A stretch of 6,711 nucleotides of DNA from JACPRB01 sp964468745 (lineage in GTDB: Bacteria; Planctomycetota; MHYJ01; JACPRB01): the NCBI GenBank assembly GCA_964468745.1, contig CAYXVY010000316.1, positions 1 through 6,711 on the forward strand, in the 5' to 3' direction. The notes under the pieces were generated by a model. The model was not told the origin of the DNA and made no database searches. It was given only the letters and a program-made list of their open reading frames with translations. Shown here one piece after another: positions 1 to 5,447 of the stretch. The position numbers and the translations under genes are program-made. The stretch's first letter is position 1. Each line of letters begins with the position of its first letter.

Positions 1-673
1 ACTGCAGCAGAATCTGCGCCTGTCGGCGGTCGGTCGAAGCCGCCGTCATCTCCATCGCGCGCTCCGCGATCGCGTCCGGTTGGTCGGAGGTCAGCGAGCT
101 CCTCAGAAGTCCGAGCGCCTCGATCGCGCGCACGCGCAGCGCGAGCTGGGCGTCTGCGAGCGCGGCGTTCGTGGTTACGGGCGCCTCGGCCAGCTTCAGG
201 AGGAGGGGGATCGCCTGCGCGTCGCCCGCCCGGCCGAGGAATTCGCAGATCGCGGCGTTGCGCTGGTACTCCGCCAGGGACGCCTCGCGTTCCTTCTCCT
301 CGATTTCCGCGAGCGCGGCCTTCACGCGCCACGACACTTCGCGATCCGCCGAACCCTCATGGCCGCTCAGGCGTTCGCGCGCGTGGCGACCGAGCGTCAC
401 CAGCTCGCGCTGCGCGCCGTCCCGCTCCTTCCACTCTTTCGATGCGAGTTTCGCGACGAGCGCGTCGATCTGAGAGTCGAGACCCGGATTCTCGTCCGCC
501 AGGACGCGCAACGCCACCGGCACGGCGTCCTTCGCACGCTCAAGCAGGGCTTCGAGCGCGCGCCGCCGTGCGGCCGGATCGTCCGCTCGCAGGCCCTCTA
601 CGAATTCGACAAGCTTCTTGTCGTCCTGCAGCGGCCCCGCCACGAACGCGATGATGGCGATCAGGAGGTGCAT
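1..673 (-). CDS. HEAT-like repeat exported protein (partial, C-terminus beyond left edge)
   Basis: I read this frame directly from the reverse complement: an ATG at 671-673 opens 224 codons without a stop to the window edge, so the C-terminus is missing. The first 15 or so residues (MHLLIAIIAFVAGPLQ) are hydrophobic and look like a signal peptide or short anchor, though they lack the usual N-terminal lysine/arginine. The rest is charged and helical, with Ala/Leu/Arg-rich helix pairs typical of HEAT-like repeats, for example around residues 31-58, 80-124 (Ala-Gln-Arg-Glu-Leu, then Trp-Arg-Val-Lys-Ala-Ala-Leu) and 139-195 (Ala-Ile-Pro-Leu-Leu, then Arg-Ala-Ile-Glu-Ala-Leu-Gly). Such repeats usually act as protein-binding scaffolds; no catalytic motif is visible. 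The gene lies 67 bp after the zinc-ribbon peptidase on the same strand, so co-transcription is plausible. No good Shine-Dalgarno precedes the ATG. A TACAAT box (690-695) lies 16 bp upstream of the start codon but has no -35 partner. Function unknown. Confidence 0.8.
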   Translation of the reverse strand, partial: MHLLIAIIAFVAGPLQDDKKLVEFVEGLRADDPAARRRALEALLERAKDAVPVALRVLADENPGLDSQIDALVAKLASKEWKERDGAQRELVTLGRHARERLSGHEGSADREVSWRVKAALAEIEEKEREASLAEYQRNAAICEFLGRAGDAQAIPLLLKLAEAPVTTNAALADAQLALRVRAIEALGLLRSSLTSDQPDAIAERAMEMTAASTDRRQAQILLQ

Positions 674-740
674 GGAGTATTGGACGGGGATTGTAGCGGG
701 TTGCGTCCGGGAATTCCTCCGCGATCGGGAGGGGCGGCGC

Positions 741-2030
741 CTAGGGCTGCGCCTTCAGGTAGTCCTCGAGCTCCAGGCCCAGCTTGGCCAGTTCCATGCC
801 GAACCGGTCGGAGAGGAGTCCCACGAACGTCTCCTTGCCGCCCTGCCCCTCCAGTTCGCGCTTGAAGTACTCGTCGAACAGGCGCCGGTATTTTCCGCCG
901 GCGCCGTGCCGCAGGAAATGCACGAGCGCCCATGCCTCGCCGTAACAGAGCTCCGCGTAGCGCATCTTGCGATCCTGCTCCTCGGCGCTCGAGGCCGGTG
1001 CGTTCCAGTGCGCCCAGATCTGATCGATGTCCATCGCCATCAGCTCGCGCAGCGGCGGCAGGTCCTGACGCTTGATCGACTCTTTGAGTGCCGCCAGGCG
1101 CGGGCTCGGGAGCGACGGCTCCACGACGGCACGGCCGAGATCGTCGTGCTTGTACTGCTCGAAGTACGTCGCCAGGCCCTCCTGGAACCACAGCGACAGG
1201 GGCCGGTCATGCTGATCGGAACGCATGCGAAAATGGTAATGGACGATCTGGTGCACCGCTTCGTGCAGGATCACCTCGACGGGGAACGACTTGGTCCCCT
1301 TCATGCGTCCGTGATAGAAGACGACGCGTTTCTTCGCGTACTCGTAGATCCCAGGCACCTGCGGAGGGAGCGGCGGATTATTGCCGCGCCGCTGATAGTC
1401 GTCGAACGTCTCCTTCGACGTAAAGATGATGATCGGCAGGATCTCATCCGGCTCGCCGAGTCCGAGGGGCGCGCCGAACTCCCGGCTGAAACGCTTGATC
1501 AGGCTTTCCAGCCCGTGCTGGTACACGTCGAAGAGCTGGTGCGGCCTCCCGAGCTTGTCCGTCTCGCAGGCGAGCACGAACGGGGAGCTGGAGCGCTGGT
1601 CGATCTCGAAGCGGGCGCGCTCGAACTCGTGGTAGACGCCATCGGTGAATTTCTGGATCTGCTGATCGCGCGGAAGGCCCTTGAACATGCCAAGCGTGCG
1701 CTCCTGATCGGCGGCGCGCGCAGGGCCGGCAGGCTCGACCGCGTTTTCGGCCACGGGCGACGCGACATCGGGCACAGCCGTTACGCGCGAACGCAACGCG
1801 ACGTACCCGACCGTGGCGACGAAGAGCCCCGCCACGAGCCCCACGGCAATCTGCGCGGACGATGATTCCGGCACGAGGCGCCGCCACAGCGCCGGTCGCG
1901 CAGCGCTATGCCGCGCAGGAACCGTCAGTGTTGCGCGACACGATGTGCACAGGACCTTGGTGCCCGACGGAATGCCCGTGACGTTGTACCGTCGATCGCA
2001 AAAGGGACACCGGACGACGCTCATAGCCAT
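741..2030 (-). CDS. Membrane-anchored zinc-ribbon gluzincin-type peptidase (DUF1570-like)
   Basis: A 429-residue protein in three parts. Residues 8-31 hold a CxxC-x16-CxxC zinc ribbon of the MJ0042 type (Cys8, Cys11, Cys28, Cys31). Residues 60-79 form one transmembrane helix, with arginines before it that favour a cytoplasmic N-terminus. The rest should be extracytoplasmic. It contains HEAVH (His256, Glu257, His260) and, 24 residues on, WFQEGLATYFE with Glu284, the arrangement of a gluzincin zinc peptidase (two His plus a downstream Glu as metal ligands, Glu257 as catalytic base). This resembles the DUF1570 group common in planctomycetes; the family name is from memory. The frame is open further upstream to 2141, but GGAG at 2041-2044 sits 10 bp before the ATG at 2030. 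A second ATG at 2024 (MSVVRCPFC) is an alternative. The substrate cannot be told. A candidate promoter lies at 2113-2141. Confidence 0.87.
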   Translation of the reverse strand: MAMSVVRCPFCDRRYNVTGIPSGTKVLCTSCRATLTVPARHSAARPALWRRLVPESSSAQIAVGLVAGLFVATVGYVALRSRVTAVPDVASPVAENAVEPAGPARAADQERTLGMFKGLPRDQQIQKFTDGVYHEFERARFEIDQRSSSPFVLACETDKLGRPHQLFDVYQHGLESLIKRFSREFGAPLGLGEPDEILPIIIFTSKETFDDYQRRGNNPPLPPQVPGIYEYAKKRVVFYHGRMKGTKSFPVEVILHEAVHQIVHYHFRMRSDQHDRPLSLWFQEGLATYFEQYKHDDLGRAVVEPSLPSPRLAALKESIKRQDLPPLRELMAMDIDQIWAHWNAPASSAEEQDRKMRYAELCYGEAWALVHFLRHGAGGKYRRLFDEYFKRELEGQGGKETFVGLLSDRFGMELAKLGLELEDYLKAQP

Positions 2031-2112
2031 AAGTGCACCACTCCGCACCCAGGCCCCTCTCTCGCACCCCGCCGGCCGTTCCCGTGAGCGGCCCACCCTT
2101 ACTGTACCCGGA

Positions 2113-2141
2113 AGTCTAGCACCCCGGTGGGCGTTGGGCAA
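2113..2141 (-). promoter_or_regulatory. Candidate sigma70-type promoter for the zinc-ribbon peptidase gene
   Basis: On the minus strand TTGCCC (2136-2141) and TAGACT (2113-2118) are separated by exactly 17 bp. Each hexamer matches the sigma70 consensus at 4 of 6 positions. It lies in the 178 bp gap between the DUF2851 stop and the peptidase start, giving a leader of roughly 75 nt. In GC-rich DNA such matches occur by chance, so this is only a candidate. Confidence 0.35.
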
Positions 2142-2208
2142 GGGGGGGGCCGAAGGGCCTCTCTCATCCGTACCGACGCCAACGCCCCGTCCTTTGCATA
2201 ATTCGCGC

Positions 2209-3246
2209 TTACTGCCGCGCGCGCCACTCGAGGAGGCCCAGCCTCTCGATCACCGTGCGCGGCACAGGGATGCCGAGCGCCGACGCCGCCTCGCGCAGAC
2301 GCCGGTTCGGCGCCGACTGCTCGCTCGCTCGCAGCCGGTCCCGCACCGCGGCCCGTGATACACAGGGGCCACACGCGAGCAGCGCCGGCAGAACCGCGTT
2401 TGCGATCAGGTCCCGCGCCCGGTCCGCGCCGATGAGGCCCGCACCGTCCGGATCGAGCCGTGACGCCGCGGTGTCGACGCCCGCCGCGAACGCCGCGAGC
2501 AGCCCCTCGCTTCCGAGCGATCCGATGAAGCGCGCCCATCCTTCCATCCGGAGCCTCGGATGATTCGCCGGACGACCCGGGCGCCGCCAGGGGATGGAGC
2601 GTGCCGCAGCATGAAAAAGCGATGCGGCCTCCGATGCACCGCAGAGACGCGCGCGCTCCCACGGCACAATCCGCGCCAGCTCCGCGAATCCCGGCGTGTT
2701 CGCACGGTATCCCAGGCCCACCATCAGCTCGCGATAGAGCGCCCCGTCCGGACCCAGCACGCGCGCGAGGCGCTCGAGCACGCGCACGCGCGACGCCACG
2801 CGCTCCCATCCCAGCTTCTCGAGCACGTCCGGCGCCGCCGCGCGGGGGGCCGGGGGGGATAGCCGCGAGCGAAGCTCAGCGGGCGGGAGTTCCAGGTACG
2901 CTTCGAGGATCAACTCAGGGATCCGCCCCGCCAGCCCTCGCGTCCCTCGATCAAACGGATCGCGGCGGAGCGCAACGTGCAGCACGACCCCGGAGTACGA
3001 CGCATCCCTCGCGTGACCGTGGGCGCGCCATCCGTCCGGCGTAAGATGCACCTCCACATCCCCGTCGCGCGGTTCCCCGTCCATCATCAGCCGCGCCGCA
3101 CGGAAGTCCGGCCCCGCCTCGCCCGCCGGGAATCCCGCGAATTTCACGTCGAGCGGACGGCCATCCTCCGTGCGCAACCCGGACCTCCGGAAGAGCCCGA
3201 GCAGCCATACGAGCTGTACCTCCCGCTCCGTGAGAAGACACTCCAT
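2209..3246 (-). CDS. DUF2851 family protein
   Basis: A 345-residue protein recognised as DUF2851 by its N-terminal block: a Trp/Leu-rich first helix (residues 10-19), LRTEDGRPL (24-32), GPDF (45-48), GDVEVH (62-67), then Trp73, His76, His78, Asp81, Tyr84 and LHV (89-91). A middle helical section carries RPANHPRLR, which matches the family's RPxNxPxxR motif. The biochemical role is unknown. The frame is open upstream to a TTG at 3282, but the ATG at 3246 (MECLLTEREVQLVW) fits the usual family start; no clear Shine-Dalgarno precedes it. Compared with the roughly 400 or more residues I recall for the family, this copy is short: it stops after RLGLLEWRARQ, where relatives continue into a cysteine cluster. 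It follows shikimate kinase by 123 bp with no terminator or convincing promoter between, so it may be the distal gene of that operon. Confidence 0.85.
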   Translation of the reverse strand: MECLLTEREVQLVWLLGLFRRSGLRTEDGRPLDVKFAGFPAGEAGPDFRAARLMMDGEPRDGDVEVHLTPDGWRAHGHARDASYSGVVLHVALRRDPFDRGTRGLAGRIPELILEAYLELPPAELRSRLSPPAPRAAAPDVLEKLGWERVASRVRVLERLARVLGPDGALYRELMVGLGYRANTPGFAELARIVPWERARLCGASEAASLFHAAARSIPWRRPGRPANHPRLRMEGWARFIGSLGSEGLLAAFAAGVDTAASRLDPDGAGLIGADRARDLIANAVLPALLACGPCVSRAAVRDRLRASEQSAPNRRLREAASALGIPVPRTVIERLGLLEWRARQ

Positions 3247-3369
3247 ATCGGCACCGCGAATCGAGCGGCAGAGGCAGATCAAGCATATCGCGAATGCCGG
3301 ATGACAGACAGCGGATTGCGTCCGTCTCCACCCCGGTTCGTTATCTGCCGGAGCAGCTCTGCAAACCCG

Positions 3370-3939
3370 TCAGGCGTGCGCCATGTCGCGGTCTTCGCCG
3401 TGATCGGAGAAGCCGCGATCCCGCAGATGCAGCATGATTTCTTCGACAACGTCTCGAATGGGCCGCGCTTCGGTCCGAATCAGGAAATCCGCCGCACCGA
3501 GATAATACGGTCGCCGAAATTCCACCTGCTGCTTCATTTCCGTCAGCGGATCGAGATTCGTCAGCGATGGCCGGCGCTGCGGCGACGCCGGATCGTCGTG
3601 CAGCCGCTCGAACGCGACCTGCGCTCCGACCTCGAGAAAGAACACGATGCCGTGGCGCTTCAGATTCCTGATGTTGCGGTATCGGAGCGCGGCCCCGCCC
3701 CCCGTTGCGATCACCTTCGTGTCGAGCCTTGAAACCTCCGCGATCGCCTCCGCCTCGATCTTGCGGAAGTGCGCCTCGCCGGCGATGTCGAATATCTCGC
3801 GGATGGTCAGATGCGTCTTGCCCTCGATGTACTCATCGCAGTCGAGAAACTCGAACTTCAACCGCTCCGCGAGCGCGCGGCCGACGGTTGACTTCCCCGC
3901 GCACCGGAAGCCGATGAGAACGACATTCTCCCCGCTCAT
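3370..3939 (-). CDS. aroK: Shikimate kinase
   Basis: A 189-residue cytoplasmic enzyme, the usual size for the family, which phosphorylates shikimate with ATP to shikimate 3-phosphate in the chorismate pathway. Visible motifs are the Walker A loop GFRCAGKST (residues 10-18, Lys16), the DxD pair Asp33/Asp35, IREIFDIAGEAHFRKIE (46-62; Arg59 is the shikimate-site arginine by family analogy), the GGG loop (80-82), a lid section with arginines 122-123 followed by PSL, and RRPYYLGAADFLI (142-154), whose first arginine is the expected second shikimate contact. The frame is open upstream to 4038, but the ATG at 3939 places MSGENVVLIGF exactly where relatives start. That ATG overlaps the TGA of the upstream DUF2520 gene as ATGA, indicating translational coupling. 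All key residues are present, so it should be active. Confidence 0.95.
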   Translation of the reverse strand: MSGENVVLIGFRCAGKSTVGRALAERLKFEFLDCDEYIEGKTHLTIREIFDIAGEAHFRKIEAEAIAEVSRLDTKVIATGGGAALRYRNIRNLKRHGIVFFLEVGAQVAFERLHDDPASPQRRPSLTNLDPLTEMKQQVEFRRPYYLGAADFLIRTEARPIRDVVEEIMLHLRDRGFSDHGEDRDMAHA

Positions 3940-4823
3940 CCGCCCACCCGGATTCCGGCCGATCCGCCGCCGAGCTCCGTGTTGATCCGGCCCGCGACCG
4001 CGGGGTCGATCGTCCCCTTCGCCATCGCGACCTCGCACGCGAGCCGCGCGAGATTCGCGTACGCCTCCGCAAGGCCGGGGAGCGTCTCACGGATCGCGTG
4101 CACGTGCGCCCGGATCGTCCCGACATCTCCGCGTTCAACCGGCCCGGTCAACGCGGCAGGAATCCCGACCTGCCCCACGTTTTCGACCGTCCCTCGCACG
4201 AGCGTCAGGATCGGATCGAGCGCCGCACGACGCTCGACTCCCGCGGCGGCAAAGAGCCGCAACGCCGCCTCGAGGACTGCGACGAGATAATTCGACGCGA
4301 AGACCGCACCCGCGTGATAGAGCGGCTTCGCGGCGCTGTCGACGCGCAGGGGCGTTCCCGCCATCGCGCGCACGGCCTGCTCGAGCACGGGAAGTGCGTC
4401 CGCATCGCCATCGATCGCGCACCACGTTCCCGGGAAACGCTCCGCCGCCAGCGCCGGATCCGCGAAGCTGCGCAACGGATGCAGGCCCCCCGCGAACGCG
4501 CCGAGCGGTCGCACGGTCGACAGGACCGCGGCCGGCAGCGCGCCACAGGCGTGCGCCACCACGGCCCCCTTCCTGGGTCGCAGCCGGTCCGCAGCAACCA
4601 GAATTGCCGCATCGGGCACCGTCAGGAGCACGAGGTCCGCGTCGCCGCTCACGCACAGCAGATTGTCGGTGGGTTCACCGCCGCCGATAAATGCGGCCGC
4701 TTCCCGCGCGCGCCCTTCCGTGCGGCATGCGACACCGCCGATGCGCCACCCCGCCTGTGCAAGGAGGCGTCCGAGCGTACGCCCGGTGTGGCCGGCACCC
4801 GCTATTGCGACGGTTCTTATCAA
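3936..4823 (-). CDS. Rossmann-fold DUF2520 protein, putative NAD(P)-dependent oxidoreductase
   Basis: A 295-residue two-domain protein. The N-terminal Rossmann domain has the dinucleotide-binding loop GAGHTG at residues 9-14 and a conserved VPDAAI strand end near 69-74. The C-terminal helical DUF2520 domain shows LHPLRSF (His115, Pro116), KPLYHAGAVFASN (165-177, with Lys165, His169 and Asn177) and ALTGPVERGD (223-232), all hallmarks of the family. The build resembles the 6-phosphogluconate dehydrogenase-like superfamily; the substrate is not known. The frame extends to a GTG at 4841, but GGAGG at 4833-4837 is spaced 9 bp from a TTG at 4823. That start gives MIRTVAIAGAGHTG, the normal family N-terminus, so I chose the TTG. 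The TGA stop overlaps the shikimate kinase ATG (ATGA), so the two proteins are made together. A potentially structured leader precedes the gene. Confidence 0.9.
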   Translation of the reverse strand: MIRTVAIAGAGHTGRTLGRLLAQAGWRIGGVACRTEGRAREAAAFIGGGEPTDNLLCVSGDADLVLLTVPDAAILVAADRLRPRKGAVVAHACGALPAAVLSTVRPLGAFAGGLHPLRSFADPALAAERFPGTWCAIDGDADALPVLEQAVRAMAGTPLRVDSAAKPLYHAGAVFASNYLVAVLEAALRLFAAAGVERRAALDPILTLVRGTVENVGQVGIPAALTGPVERGDVGTIRAHVHAIRETLPGLAEAYANLARLACEVAMAKGTIDPAVAGRINTELGGGSAGIRVGG

Positions 4824-4832
4824 AGGAAAAAG

Positions 4833-4837
4833 CCTCC
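4833..4837 (-). promoter_or_regulatory. Shine-Dalgarno GGAGG deciding the TTG start of the DUF2520 gene
   Basis: GGAGG on the minus strand, 9 bp before the TTG at 4823. The only longer start, a GTG at 4841, would place this site inside the coding sequence and add six residues not expected in the family, so the TTG is preferred. Confidence 0.65.
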
Positions 4838-4989
4838 GCACGAGCCGTGGTGGACGCCAGGCATGCGAACCCGGCTAAGCCAAGGGGGCGAAGCCCGTCG
4901 CGTTCAGGCTTCCAGGCGTCCCGGCAAAAGCACGTGGCCGCCCGGCATGCCCTACGGCGACGGATTTGGTCGCCCGCTCGATGATTGTA
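4838..4989 (-). promoter_or_regulatory. Putative -10 box and structured 5' leader upstream of DUF2520-aroK
   Basis: This stretch lies between the upstream gene's terminator and the DUF2520 ribosome site and has no credible coding frame. A TACAAT box at 4984-4989 matches 5 of 6 positions of a -10 element but has no recognisable -35. The implied leader of about 150 nt could fold as follows: a perfect 6 bp hairpin (arms 4956-4961 and 4969-4974, 7 nt loop); and a long-range stem (4852-4861 with 4912-4921, 9 of 10 positions paired) enclosing GAAC/GTTC (4867-4870 with 4902-4905), a GGGC-GAA-GCCC hairpin (4886-4896) and a GGCTAAGCC hairpin (4873-4881). That is the outline of a multi-branched RNA. 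It matches no riboswitch class that I recognise. GC-rich DNA readily yields short inverted repeats, so the fold is a hypothesis. Confidence 0.35.
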
Positions 4990-5057
4990 GGTTCGGCGCC
5001 TTAGAGTCCCCTCACGGACACTGCAGAGGCTCGACTCACAGTGTAAGGGCGCGCGCC

Positions 5058-5093
5058 GGAAAAAGAAAGACCCCGCGCGGGTCACGCGCGGGG
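5058..5093 (-). terminator. Rho-independent terminator after the small lipoprotein gene
   Basis: A perfect 9 bp GC stem (5071-5079 with 5085-5093, 5 nt loop) is followed on the minus strand by TCTTTCTTTTT (5060-5070). It lies 24 bp beyond the lipoprotein stop codon, so it should end that transcript and separate it from the DUF2520-aroK unit. Confidence 0.9.
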
Positions 5094-5117
5094 CCTGTCG
5101 GTGTGTCTGGGAAAGGC

Positions 5118-5327
5118 CTAGTACCGGTCCGGATCCCGCTCATCCAGATTGAAGATGTAGCGGTCGATCTCCTTGTGGAGCTCCACCAGATCTTTGTACG
5201 CGCCCAGCAGGTGCCACTCGAGGTGCTTCCACACGCGATTGAAGACGCTGCCGCTGTCGCGCGCGCATCCGCTGAACGTCAGCGCGATGACGAGCATCAT
5301 CAGGACCAGTCCGAGTTTCTTCGCCAT
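5118..5327 (-). CDS. Small predicted lipoprotein, family not recognised
   Basis: A 69-residue protein. The N-terminus MAKKLGLVLMMLVIALTFSGC is a lipoprotein signal: two lysines, a hydrophobic stretch (5-18) and a lipobox-like FSGC with Cys21 as the lipidation site. Phe at -3 instead of Leu is unusual but tolerated. Residue +2 is Ala rather than Asp, which by the E. coli Lol rule would favour the outer membrane, if that rule holds here. The mature part, about 49 residues, is helical and rich in Trp, His and Tyr (Trp33, His35, Trp38, His39, His51), ending in NLDERDPDRY. I do not recognise the family. The ATG at 5327 is preceded by GGAG 9 bp upstream; the frame also has a TTG at 5342, which would overlap that site. 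It has its own promoter (5366-5393) and terminator (5058-5093), so it appears to be a single-gene transcript. That tidy unit argues it is a real gene. Confidence 0.85.
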   Translation of the reverse strand: MAKKLGLVLMMLVIALTFSGCARDSGSVFNRVWKHLEWHLLGAYKDLVELHKEIDRYIFNLDERDPDRY

Positions 5328-5365
5328 AGACAAGCTCTCCAAGTGACGTCTCTCTAGACGGAGCG

Positions 5366-5393
5366 ATCCTACTGAATCCCTGCACCCTGTAAA
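5366..5393 (-). promoter_or_regulatory. Sigma70-type promoter for the small lipoprotein gene
   Basis: TTTACA (5388-5393, 5 of 6 to the -35 consensus) and TAGGAT (5366-5371, 4 of 6 to the -10) are separated by 16 bp on the minus strand. The start of transcription would fall about 30 nt before the ATG. The -35 box directly follows the U-tract of the preceding gene's terminator, consistent with an independent transcript. Confidence 0.55.
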
Positions 5394-5394
5394 G

Positions 5395-5427
5395 AAAAAA
5401 AACCACAGGCCGGTCGCCCGGCCTGTG
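5395..5427 (-). terminator. Rho-independent terminator after the acidic exported protein gene
   Basis: A perfect 10 bp stem (5404-5413 with 5418-5427) is closed on the minus strand by a GCGA loop, a stable GNRA-type tetraloop. One base later comes an uninterrupted run of eight T (5395-5402). It lies 20 bp beyond the stop codon at 5448, which makes it the clearest regulatory element in the window. Confidence 0.95.
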
Positions 5428-5447
5428 ACGTGGAGTGCGATTGAGAT

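Noticed and set aside
690..695. TACAAT as a -10 box for the HEAT-like gene
   Set aside because: No -35 at 15-19 bp spacing, and it lies only 16 bp from the start codon; kept only as a remark in that gene's entry.
618..1865. Long plus-strand open frame opposite the zinc-ribbon peptidase gene
   Set aside because: It lacks recognisable motifs and lies antisense to a gene with clear domains; long antisense frames are expected in GC-rich DNA.
2148..2159. GGCC-GAAG-GGCC hairpin after the DUF2851 gene as a terminator
   Set aside because: Only a 4 bp stem, and on the minus strand it is followed by a run of C rather than T.
2951..3331. Minus-strand frame overlapping the start of the DUF2851 gene
   Set aside because: It is out of frame with the conserved DUF2851 motifs, and its own translation shows no domain.
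4842..5057. Possible tRNA, SRP RNA or tmRNA in the gap before the DUF2520 gene
   Set aside because: No acceptor stem with TTCGA-type T-loop, no GGAAGGAAGC-like SRP loop and no tmRNA tag frame could be found on either strand.
4098..5357. 419-codon plus-strand open frame
   Set aside because: It is antisense to the DUF2520 gene, a terminator and the lipoprotein gene, with an Arg/Pro-rich composition typical of a shadow frame.
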